Shown: piece after piece, positions 46,877 to 54,625 of the stretch
Layout of the letters: each line of letters opens with the position of its first letter
Position numbering within the stretch: the first letter of the stretch is position 1
NCBI GenBank assembly: GCA_028818225.1
Contig: JAPPOG010000045.1
Location: 62,001-126,000, forward strand
Length of the DNA: 64,000 nucleotides
Source: Gammaproteobacteria bacterium
GTDB taxonomy: Bacteria > Pseudomonadota > Gammaproteobacteria > Pseudomonadales > Pseudohongiellaceae
Direction of reading: 5' to 3'
Program-made: the position numbers and the translations under genes
The notes under the pieces: generated by a model
What the model saw: the letters and a program-made list of their open reading frames with translations, nothing else
Told to the model about the DNA's origin: nothing
Databases searched by the model: none

Positions 46877-47137
46877 TTATGAATTAATTGCTCCCCCAAT
46901 AACTCCCATTTCGATTGCATAAGCTCCAAACATATACCTGCCAAAGCCAGTTGTTGCGCCAGCCACTCCACCAAAAAAGCCACCAACTGCACCAGTAGCT
47001 GCGGTGCCAATTATTTGTCCCGCGTTTCCACCACCAGCGGCGGAAGACAATCCACCAGTAATACCGCCAATCACTGCGCCTGGTATTCCAAAGCCCCCAC
47101 TCACCTGTTCAATTTCACTTTGCGTTAATTCTCTCAT
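46877..47137 (-). CDS. Double-glycine-leader peptide, class II microcin-like
   Basis: The track ORF begins at 47251, but the ATG at 47137 has AAGGAGA seven bases upstream and gives 86 residues. It opens MRELTQSEIEQVSGG, almost the leader of microcin V (MRTLTLNELDSVSGG), with the Gly-Gly cleavage site after residue 15. The 71-residue core is rich in Gly and Ala with GxxxG spacing and has no cysteine, typical of membrane-inserting bacteriocins. Export would need a peptidase-containing ABC transporter, which is not in this window. An immunity-like gene follows after two bases. Confidence 0.75.
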   Translation of the reverse strand: MRELTQSEIEQVSGGFGIPGAVIGGITGGLSSAAGGGNAGQIIGTAATGAVGGFFGGVAGATTGFGRYMFGAYAIEMGVIGGAINS

Positions 47138-47235
47138 TTCAATCTCCTTTTGAAACCTTTCATCAGTAACTTGGGAGTGTAGACCTGGATCTTTAGTAAA
47201 TAAAACTTTCGAGGAAATTAAGCTAGACTGGCACC

Positions 47236-48243
47236 ATGACCATGCAGGCAATCCTCCTCCACAAATACGGAACAGAGAATGACCTCACTTTCGAGGAAAT
47301 TGAGAAGCCCGTTCCCAAGGACGATGAAGTGCTGGTGCGAGTCCATGCTTCGGCAGTAAATGATTGGGAGCTGGGCATCATCGAAGGCAAACCCCTCTTC
47401 ATGCGTCTGTTCCTGGGATTCCTGAGACCCAAGCTCAAGATTATGGGAACTGAAGTTGCGGGTGTGGTAGAAGCTGTCGGCAAAGACGTCCTCAAGTATC
47501 GCCCGGGTCATAAAGTTTATGGTGATCTGAGCGCACATAAGTTTGGTGCCTTCGCCGAATTTCTGTGCACCAAGGAGAGCGCTGTTGCTCATATGCCAAC
47601 TAACCTCTCCTTCGATCAATCCGCCGCTATCCCCCATGCCGGACTATTAGCCCTTCAAGCTTTGCGCGACATAGCTGACTTCAGAGCAGGCCAGAGCTTG
47701 CTAATTAATGGTGCAGGCGGGGGTGTTGGTTGCCTGGGAATTCAGCTGGCGAAGATGCATAAGAACGTGCGCGAAACAGGTGTTGATAGTACGGAAAAGC
47801 TCGAACATATGGCCTTGCTCAGTTTCGATGAAGTGATCGATTACACCAGGCAAAATTTCACCGAGCTGGGCAAACAATACGATGTCATCCTCGATACCAA
47901 GTCAACTCGCTCTCCTGCTGAAATAGCCAGGGCCTTGAAGCCAAATGGAATCTACGTGACCGTAGGCGGCAATATGAATCGAATATTTCAGATCGCCTTT
48001 CTTAGCAGATTTATGCGCAATAAAGAAAACAGACAATTTCATGTACTGGGATTAAAACCCAATAAAGGCCTGGAGTATTTAACCGGACTCGTGGAAGGCG
48101 GAAGAGTTATTCCAGCCATCGACAGCAGGTATCCTTTAGAACAAACACCGCTTGCCATTAGGAGATTGAAACAGGCAAGTCATAAAGGGAAGATAATTAT
48201 CTCAGTGGCAGCAGTTAGTCTTCCTCTGAGCGCTGACGAGTAA
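47236..48243 (+). CDS. NAD(P)-dependent MDR-family oxidoreductase
   Basis: A 335-residue protein of the zinc-free quinone-oxidoreductase-like branch. The N-terminal GroES-like domain has EVLVRVHASAVNDWELGIIEG and MGTEVAGVVEAVGKDV. The Rossmann motif is INGAGGGVGCLGIQLAK, near residue 157. The substrate is unknown. It diverges from the microcin-like gene, 98 bases apart, so both promoters lie in that gap. Its 3' end overlaps the convergent cytochrome gene by 29 bases. Confidence 0.88.
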   Translation: MTMQAILLHKYGTENDLTFEEIEKPVPKDDEVLVRVHASAVNDWELGIIEGKPLFMRLFLGFLRPKLKIMGTEVAGVVEAVGKDVLKYRPGHKVYGDLSAHKFGAFAEFLCTKESAVAHMPTNLSFDQSAAIPHAGLLALQALRDIADFRAGQSLLINGAGGGVGCLGIQLAKMHKNVRETGVDSTEKLEHMALLSFDEVIDYTRQNFTELGKQYDVILDTKSTRSPAEIARALKPNGIYVTVGGNMNRIFQIAFLSRFMRNKENRQFHVLGLKPNKGLEYLTGLVEGGRVIPAIDSRYPLEQTPLAIRRLKQASHKGKIIISVAAVSLPLSADE

Positions 48244-49102
48244 AAAAGGCCGCCAGCGCGTCACGATCTTCATCAGTAAGTTTGCTGGTGTTATGTTCGA
48301 TAACTTCATTCATATCACCACCTACAAACTCACCCCCTGGTTTTAAACCCAATAATAAAAATATATCGAAGTTGTTTGTAGTCCACTCTTCCAGAGCTTC
48401 AGCATCGATGGCTTCGATTACTTCCTCGCCTATTTCTGCACCGGCATACTCACGATTGTAATCTGGAATACCAAGCCCGTTACGTGGTGTATGGCATTCA
48501 CCACAGTGACCCAGATTACGGGCAAGATAAGCACCTCGTGCCAACAGTTCATTGTCAAACTGCTCTAACTCCGGCTGAGAGATGTCTGCCAGAGCGTTCC
48601 AGCCAGCGACAATCCGGCGAAATAACCAAGCCGGTGTTTCTGGCTCCGGCACTACGTTACTCAAGGGTTGCAACGACATTAAATAGGCAGCCATGTCCAG
48701 CACATCTTCATCGGTCATGCCGGAATAGGCCCGGTATGGAAACGCCGGGTAGTAGAAATTTCCAGTGGGTGTACGCCCATGTTTAAGTGCCGCAATAAAG
48801 TCCCTGGCTTGCCAGCTACCTATGCCAGTTTCAATATCAGGAGTTATATTAGGCGCATAAAAAGTTCCAAAATCCGTTTCCAAAGCCAGACCACCGCTTA
48901 GTGCTTCACTGGTGTCTTCGGTCTGCCCCCGATGGCAACTTATGCAGCCGCCCGCAATCAGCAAATATTCACCACGTTCAATTGCTTCAACTGAATCAGG
49001 GATTTGATTAGCAGAAGAAATGTTGGGTGGCGCAAAAAGCCAGATGGAAACCAGTCCCGCCAGGCCCAGAACAACAATCAACACTATGTTTCTTCTGCTC
49101 AT
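48215..49102 (-). CDS. Membrane-anchored diheme cytochrome c
   Basis: A 295-residue protein. An N-terminal helix (NIVLIVVLGLAGLVSIWLF) could be an anchor or an uncleaved signal. Two haem motifs are seen: CISCHRG (about residue 53) and CGECHTP (about residue 200). The spacing and NITPDIETGIGSW plus AAYLMSLQP resemble the cytochrome subunit of membrane alcohol or aldehyde dehydrogenases. It would deliver electrons from a periplasmic oxidase to the respiratory chain. The dehydrogenase partner is not adjacent; the PQQ enzyme at 51007 is a candidate. Confidence 0.88.
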   Translation of the reverse strand: MSRRNIVLIVVLGLAGLVSIWLFAPPNISSANQIPDSVEAIERGEYLLIAGGCISCHRGQTEDTSEALSGGLALETDFGTFYAPNITPDIETGIGSWQARDFIAALKHGRTPTGNFYYPAFPYRAYSGMTDEDVLDMAAYLMSLQPLSNVVPEPETPAWLFRRIVAGWNALADISQPELEQFDNELLARGAYLARNLGHCGECHTPRNGLGIPDYNREYAGAEIGEEVIEAIDAEALEEWTTNNFDIFLLLGLKPGGEFVGGDMNEVIEHNTSKLTDEDRDALAAFFTRQRSEED

Positions 49103-49226
49103 TCGCTTTTACTTCATGTTATTTCAGTTTTTTATAACGCAGCCATTCTAGACATTGCGTAAATTCTTGTCGACTTCTATCAGTTATCGGTAAACTGGTA
49201 ATTCAATTCATCATCTGGTGGCTTAG

Positions 49227-49703
49227 TTGTTAGAGTTTGAGCATATTGTTCAGGTAAATGACCTTAGTAATAAGGGGATTATAGCCCTGACCAGAAACCA
49301 GCTTTGGCAGGGACTCGTGCTAAGAGCCAGGAGTCCGGAAAAATTCAATCATGCGCTGCAGTGCGAATCGCAAGCTCCAGAAAATAACGAATTTATCCGT
49401 ACTATAGAAGCAGGTAGTTCAAGTTTCCGGGAACGGGTAATTCTTTATCCCGAACAGAAAATTTGCACAAAAACCATCGCCGAATTCGATCAGATCGCCG
49501 CGCAAAGCACCACTACTATTGAGGAACCAGAACAGGGCTCGCTGTTCGTGCGTTTCTATTATAAGCGCGAACTGGATATAACGGATGAACGAGTAGATGT
49601 GGGTGAACACCTGAAGTCTGCTTACGTTCAGCTCGATCGCGACGCAATTGCCATGATCAGGCTTCTGGCTGAGAGCGCATTGTTCGATCAGACCATTAAC
49701 TGA
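49227..49703 (+). CDS. DUF1857 (AtaL-like) SRPBCC protein
   Basis: A 158-residue protein that starts at a TTG (GGTGG upstream), with no ATG in a suitable place. It opens FEHIVQVND and continues LTRNQLWQGLVLRARSPEKF, the conserved start of the AtaL-like START/SRPBCC family, and ends DAIAMIRLLAESALFD. These are small ligand-binding pocket proteins of unknown role in bacteria. It is monocistronic. Confidence 0.82.
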   Translation: MLEFEHIVQVNDLSNKGIIALTRNQLWQGLVLRARSPEKFNHALQCESQAPENNEFIRTIEAGSSSFRERVILYPEQKICTKTIAEFDQIAAQSTTTIEEPEQGSLFVRFYYKRELDITDERVDVGEHLKSAYVQLDRDAIAMIRLLAESALFDQTIN

Positions 49704-49818
49704 ATCCTTCGTCTAGCTAAAGAATAGCCCCAGACTTTGCAAAGGCTGTGGCTTTGCGTCTGTTCCATGAATTGTTTATGCTCTCTTTCCCTCGCCTGCA
49801 AATCTGCCGGAGGAAAAC

Positions 49819-50634
49819 ATGCGAATAACAATAGCAAGATCATTAAGTCGATTTTATTTGAGTTCCCTGGCGCTCATTTTTTTCAGTTCAGCCGCCTGGG
49901 CTGACAGGCAAGTCTCCGATGACGAAAGTCATATAGACGATGAACGTATTCAGCATCGTAGCTATACATTCCCCCCTACCGGAGAAGAGATTCCTTACGC
50001 GCTATTTGTCCCTTCTACCTATAATGAAAGTGACCCGGCACCTTTAATTATTTCCTTGCATGGCCTTGGTCGCTCCTATGACTGGTTAATGGGGTATCAC
50101 GGTTTTCTGGATCAAGCAGAAGCAAGTGGATATATAGTAGTTACACCCCTGGGCTATATTCGTCGAGGTTGGTATGGCTCAAGGAAAACAGAAGATCCAC
50201 AGGATGGCGCGTATAGCGAACAGGATGTGATGGAAGTCATTCAGCTTGTTCGTGATGAGTTTGCAGTGGATAACAATCGCATTTATTTATGGGGTCACTC
50301 AATGGGTGGTGCAGGGACTTATCACCTTGCGGCGAAGAATCCTGATTTGTTCGCCGGTTTAGGGGTTGCAGCACCGGCACCGGAAACAAGTACAGATATC
50401 GAAGCAACTCTCAGCAAGATAAAACATATTCCCATTTTCGTCCTGCAAGGCGACGAAGACACTGCAGTACCTGTCACGCTGACCAGAGCATGGGTCAGCA
50501 AAATGGAAGAGTTGGGAATGCAACATGTGTATGCCGAAATTCAGGGTGGAGATCATTCGCTCCTAATTTCACAAAACAGCGAGCATATGCAAAAGTTTGT
50601 CGATTTTTTCAATATCGTCAGGAAAAAATATTAG
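49819..50634 (+). CDS. Secreted alpha/beta hydrolase (PHB-depolymerase/feruloyl-esterase-like)
   Basis: A 271-residue protein with a signal peptide (FYLSSLALIFFSSAAWA). The nucleophile elbow is GHSMGGAGTYHLA, with the oxyanion region ISLHGLGRSYDW, the Asp in LQGDEDTAVP and the His in IQGGDHSLLI. The layout is that of LpqC/Dienelactone-type esterases acting on polymers or esters outside the cell. It opens an operon with a cytochrome c (10 bases) and a PQQ dehydrogenase (35 bases further). Confidence 0.88.
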   Translation: MRITIARSLSRFYLSSLALIFFSSAAWADRQVSDDESHIDDERIQHRSYTFPPTGEEIPYALFVPSTYNESDPAPLIISLHGLGRSYDWLMGYHGFLDQAEASGYIVVTPLGYIRRGWYGSRKTEDPQDGAYSEQDVMEVIQLVRDEFAVDNNRIYLWGHSMGGAGTYHLAAKNPDLFAGLGVAAPAPETSTDIEATLSKIKHIPIFVLQGDEDTAVPVTLTRAWVSKMEELGMQHVYAEIQGGDHSLLISQNSEHMQKFVDFFNIVRKKY

Positions 50635-50644
50635 AAATTCCTCT

Positions 50645-50971
50645 ATGAAGAAATGTATGAAGTATTGGCCACTTTATGTTATCGGCGTTTTGGTTTCGTG
50701 GACTAGCTTTGCTGCAGAGTCGGAAAACTACGACGCAGCTGCAGCGTATCAGACCTCCTGTTTTGCCTGCCATGGCACAGGTCAGGCTCATGCACCAGTT
50801 GTAGGCGATGTAATTGAATGGGAAATTCGGGCCGAAAAGGGCATGGAAACCCTGGTGCAGAATACCATTAATGGCCTTAATGGCATCATGCCAGCCCGAG
50901 GTCTTTGCGCGGATTGCAGCGATGAGCAACTACGCGCCATCGTTGAATACATGTTAGAAGAAAGTAAATAA
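50645..50971 (+). CDS. Small periplasmic cytochrome c (c5-like)
   Basis: The ATG at 50645 is better than the track's 50597, which overlaps the hydrolase; it gives 108 residues with a signal peptide ending SFAAES. The haem motif is CFACHGTGQAHAP and the Met ligand lies in LNGIMPARG. A CADC pair near the C terminus (GLCADCSDEQL) is typical of cytochrome c5/c555-like proteins. As the middle gene of the operon it probably accepts electrons from the PQQ dehydrogenase. Confidence 0.9.
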   Translation: MKKCMKYWPLYVIGVLVSWTSFAAESENYDAAAAYQTSCFACHGTGQAHAPVVGDVIEWEIRAEKGMETLVQNTINGLNGIMPARGLCADCSDEQLRAIVEYMLEESK

Positions 50972-51006
50972 AGTAAGAGAGTTAATCAGGATATTGGAGC
51001 AAACAG

Positions 51007-52833
51007 ATGCCAGAGTTTAAATCCGCAATCAGTCGTTACACTGATTTCTTTCGAGTTTTGTGTGCCAGCTGCTTGCTTCTAATAGCCGCTTGCTCCTCAG
51101 AAAATGAAACGACTTCAATAACTGTCGCCACCAGCAGCGAATCTACTGGGGGTGCAGTCGAACCTGAGGAAAGCAGCCTCTCCGCTGTAACTGACCTGGA
51201 CTGGCCCCTGCATAATTTTGACCTTTATGGTTCTCGATTCGCGCCAACCGATCAGATTACCAAAGACAATGTTGCGACCTTAACGCCCCGCTGGTTATTT
51301 CAGCACGGTGTAATCGATGGAGTCAGCAACCAGACCACTCCGGTAATAGTCGATGAAGTGATGTACATAACCGATTCACGCGGCAGCGTGTATGCCGTCA
51401 ATGCCAGGGACGGTCACTTGCTATGGTCATATGACGTAACGCGATTACTCGGTGGTGGGCGCCGTGAAGGCTATATTTTCAGACATCGCGGTGTAGTTTA
51501 TGACGAAGGCGTTGTTTATACGGCGGCGGGATCCTTTATGTTTGCACTTGATGCTGAAACCGGCGAACCAATTGAATCATTTGGCGATGGCGGCCAGGCT
51601 TCGGTAATCCTCGATGTATTGCATCAACGCGATCCAACTATCGAAACAGCCATATCAGTTGGTTACTGGTTCACAACTGCGCCGCAGATTTACAACGACG
51701 TAATATACATTGGCACAACCCGCAGTGAGAGTCATATCGAGGGTGGCTATGTGTTAGCCATTGATGACCAAACTGGCGAAGTTATCTGGCACTTCAATAC
51801 CATACCCCAGGATGAAAACGACCAGGGATGGGAGATTGCCGGCCCAACCTGGGTTGGCGGCGAACGCAATGGCGGCGGTATCTGGGAAACGCCTTCAATC
51901 GATCCTGAACTGGGCATGGTGTATTTCGCCGTGGGTAATCCCTTTGGTGATAGCACCAAACGTGACGGCATGAATTTGTTTACTGACTCCTTGATTGCTT
52001 TAACCCTCGATGAAGGCAGACTGGTCTGGTATTACCAACAGGTTCATCACGATGTATGGGATTACGATTCCGGTAACCAGCCGGTATTGTTTGATATGGA
52101 AGTAGATGGTGAGCCGGTCAAAGCCCTGGCGCAAGCGAGCAAGAACAGCTGGCTATATATATTGAATCGCGAAACCGGTGATCCGGTTCATCCAATTATT
52201 GAAACACCAGTTTCAACCGAAACCGATGTTGAAGGAGAAGAGCCCTGGCCTACTCAACCGATCCCCCATAAAGCAAATGGAGAGCGCATGGAACCGGTAT
52301 CACCGGTTTTTCCAACGGATATCCCAGCGCAGCATATGGAAGCGAACAACCTTGTTGAGCAATTTACTCCCATCGGGCCCAACCAGATCTTTTCTCCAGG
52401 TTTCGGCGGCGGCTCCAACTATGGGCCCCTTGCTTATGGCAAAGACACTGGCTATTTGTATGTGAATGCCATCGACCAACCTTTTAATTCCGGGCGCGAT
52501 CCGAAGGGCTATTTCTCAGCCTATGATCCAACAACCGGCGAACTAATCTGGCGGCAGATTTTTGAAGGATATGGACAGGCAGGGCCAGTTGTAACAGCAG
52601 GTGGTCTTGTTTTTGTGGGTGCCGGCAGTAATGAAGCGGGTTACTTCTATGCTTTCGATGCCGAAACTGGCGAACAATACTGGAAGTTTAATACCGGCTC
52701 CGGCGTCTTCGCGTCACCGGCGGTGTACTCAATCGATGGAGAAGAATTTATTACAGTTGCCTCTGGTGGGGGCTCTCGTGGCCGCCGCGGCGGCGACTTA
52801 ATTCTCAGTTTTGCCTTACCGGAACGCAACTAG
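51007..52833 (+). CDS. PQQ-dependent alcohol/sugar dehydrogenase lipoprotein
   Basis: A 608-residue protein with a lipobox (LLLIAACSS). It is a beta-propeller with tryptophan-docking-type repeats: RWLFQHGVIDGVSNQTTPVIV, VYAVNARDGHLLWSYDV, YFYAFDAETGEQYWKFNTGSG, FASPAVYSIDGEEFITVASGGG. DVWDYDSGNQPVLFD carries the region of the catalytic Asp. The vicinal Cys-Cys of methanol-type enzymes is absent. There is no fused haem domain, so the cytochrome c encoded just upstream is the likely acceptor. The substrate is unknown. A terminator follows at 53017. Confidence 0.9.
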   Translation: MPEFKSAISRYTDFFRVLCASCLLLIAACSSENETTSITVATSSESTGGAVEPEESSLSAVTDLDWPLHNFDLYGSRFAPTDQITKDNVATLTPRWLFQHGVIDGVSNQTTPVIVDEVMYITDSRGSVYAVNARDGHLLWSYDVTRLLGGGRREGYIFRHRGVVYDEGVVYTAAGSFMFALDAETGEPIESFGDGGQASVILDVLHQRDPTIETAISVGYWFTTAPQIYNDVIYIGTTRSESHIEGGYVLAIDDQTGEVIWHFNTIPQDENDQGWEIAGPTWVGGERNGGGIWETPSIDPELGMVYFAVGNPFGDSTKRDGMNLFTDSLIALTLDEGRLVWYYQQVHHDVWDYDSGNQPVLFDMEVDGEPVKALAQASKNSWLYILNRETGDPVHPIIETPVSTETDVEGEEPWPTQPIPHKANGERMEPVSPVFPTDIPAQHMEANNLVEQFTPIGPNQIFSPGFGGGSNYGPLAYGKDTGYLYVNAIDQPFNSGRDPKGYFSAYDPTTGELIWRQIFEGYGQAGPVVTAGGLVFVGAGSNEAGYFYAFDAETGEQYWKFNTGSGVFASPAVYSIDGEEFITVASGGGSRGRRGGDLILSFALPERN

Positions 52834-53011
52834 CGCAGTCCTCCCCTTGGGGAGCATCAGTCCTGTGCATTAAAAATTCAATAAAGCGTCGCTCTCATTG
52901 AGTGTTGCTATTGCACTCAGTTTTGCTGTTAGTGAATTGTCGCTAGCACAGGATGAGTTGGATCTGGTTTAAAAAGTATCAGGTAAACTGATTAGCAAGA
53001 GGATTGCAAAT

Positions 53012-53046
53012 AAAAAGGCAGCGAGTTTTAAACTCACTGCCTTTTT
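53012..53046 (+). terminator. Terminator after the PQQ dehydrogenase operon
   Basis: GGCAG-C-GAGTTT pairs with AAACTC-A-CTGCC, flanked by A5 and T5. It lies about 185 bases past the PQQ gene stop; the intervening bases hold no clear gene. Confidence 0.8.
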
Positions 53047-53123
53047 CTAGCTTTGCGCCTTCGATCTGGAGACTAGATCGTGTTGCTCCAATTCCCTTTT
53101 TTACTGCTTCCCTGAATCCATCC

Positions 53124-53540
53124 CTAGACTACTACATACCTTCCATTAATCTTTCGATAGTGAATGTCTCTATAGCGATACATCCTTTCTCCATTGACTA
53201 CCACAGTCCTGTAACCCCGTGGTAATGAAGCCAAGCGAATCCCGGCTATCGGATTTACTACAACATAACCACTGGCTCGTTTCGCATAGTAAACCCCATC
53301 ATGAACATAGTAGACCTTACCAGTATGTACCACACGGACATGATTAGCAGGAATAGAATGCAAGACTGCACCTATCACTCGACTAACTGTGGTTCTAACC
53401 GGTACTGGTTTGTGCACAACAACGTTTCGTTCAATTACCAAACGCTTATGCTGATGACCTGGATGAGGACCTGCATAGACCGAGTCCATATTTATGAAGA
53501 AAATAAACGATGCTGCACTTAGTACTGTAAAAAGTTTCAT
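53124..53540 (-). CDS. DUF6515-like secreted protein
   Basis: The ATG at 53540 with GGGAGACC upstream is preferred to the track start at 53576. The 138-residue protein has a signal peptide (FTVLSAASFIFFINMDSVYA) and a mature part rich in Tyr, Val and Arg: GKVYYVHDGVYYAKRASGYVVV and LPRGYRTVVVNGERMYRYRDIHYRKINGRYVVV. Repeated GxxYYxxxGxYYxxxxGxYVVV blocks are the pattern of DUF6515. The role is unknown. Confidence 0.75.
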   Translation of the reverse strand: MKLFTVLSAASFIFFINMDSVYAGPHPGHQHKRLVIERNVVVHKPVPVRTTVSRVIGAVLHSIPANHVRVVHTGKVYYVHDGVYYAKRASGYVVVNPIAGIRLASLPRGYRTVVVNGERMYRYRDIHYRKINGRYVVV

Positions 53541-53639
53541 GATGGTCTCCCATAGTCCCTGATTGAAACAAAACAATTCGTTTGCTTACACTCTAAAACG
53601 CGGAGCAAAATATTTGGTTTACAGGGTTAGAAAAAATTT

Positions 53640-54605
53640 TCAGTGGGGTGAAATGACGACTCGAAAGCCTATGGTATTGTTACGCACACCAGGATCTACG
53701 CCGCCTCTGACAGCACTACGAATATTATTTATGGTATCGGCATAGGAACCGCCCCGCATCACCCAGAGCGCATCCTCGGCCAGATTTTCATCATCGTCTT
53801 CAGCATCATAGGGGTACGGCTGCAGAGGGCTGCGAGTCATTTCCCAGACATTTCCTGCCATATCAGAAAGACCAAAGGCACAACTCGCGCAGGCATAGAA
53901 TCCAACACTTCGCTTTCCCTCTCCAGCGAAATTGGCAAATTCAGAGGTAGGTTGAGAGCCCCAGGGAAAAGTTCGGCCATCATCAGTTCTGGCCGCTTTT
54001 TCCCACTCGGCCTCTGTAGGCAAACTGATCTTCGCTCCGGCTTCGAGCGAGGCCATTAAAGGCGCCGGTGTCTGGGGCGAGTTTCTCATTTTTCCTTCCA
54101 GCCACTGGGTATAGGCAATAGCCTGAGGCCATGTAATGCTGCTTACCGGCGTGGAGGGGTCACCCTGCAAGGCCGCGGGGTCAATTGCAATTCCTGTGTC
54201 TTCAACAAATTGTCTAAACTGGGCAATGGTTACTTCATAGCGATTGATATAAAAAGATGAGAGTTGAACGCTCCCCTGCCTTTGCAAGTTGGACCAACGT
54301 TCATTTTCATAAGCCATGCGATCCAATGCTGGATTACTTCCCATGGTGAACTCACCAGCCGGTATTTCCACAAACCCTAATAGCGCATCATCTGGTAACA
54401 GCCATGCTTGCTTATTAAATCCTGGAAGGGACTCAGCGGAATTCATTTGAGAATTTACAGACGAACTAATCGAACTTTGTGAACTCATCCAGTAAGCAAC
54501 AAAAAAAATTATTATGCTCATGGCTGTAAAACCAACAGTTCTGCTTGGGGCTGTAGCTTCAGTCTTATTACCAATACCCGCCAAGTCTGATTCTGATCGA
54601 TTCAT
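53640..54605 (-). CDS. Formylglycine-generating-enzyme (SUMF1)-like membrane-anchored protein
   Basis: A 321-residue protein with one N-terminal transmembrane helix (AMSIIIFFVAYWMSSQ). The FGE-sulfatase domain is clear: VEIPAGEFTMGSN, FYINRYEVTIAQFRQFVEDTG, LPTEAEWEKAARTDDGRTFPWG, DMAGNVWEMTRSP and VMRGGSYADTINNIRSA. The copper-binding cysteines of true FGE are not evident, though CASC is present at a different place, so it may be a structural relative and not a sulfatase activator. It follows the RnfD-like gene by 20 bases in one operon. Confidence 0.83.
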   Translation of the reverse strand: MNRSESDLAGIGNKTEATAPSRTVGFTAMSIIIFFVAYWMSSQSSISSSVNSQMNSAESLPGFNKQAWLLPDDALLGFVEIPAGEFTMGSNPALDRMAYENERWSNLQRQGSVQLSSFYINRYEVTIAQFRQFVEDTGIAIDPAALQGDPSTPVSSITWPQAIAYTQWLEGKMRNSPQTPAPLMASLEAGAKISLPTEAEWEKAARTDDGRTFPWGSQPTSEFANFAGEGKRSVGFYACASCAFGLSDMAGNVWEMTRSPLQPYPYDAEDDDENLAEDALWVMRGGSYADTINNIRSAVRGGVDPGVRNNTIGFRVVISPH

Positions 54606-54625
54606 CTTAGTGCATGAATAGGAAT

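Noticed and set aside
47218-47637. 139-residue and 90-residue minus-strand ORFs
   Set aside because: They are antisense shadows of the MDR oxidoreductase gene, whose motifs are clear on the plus strand.
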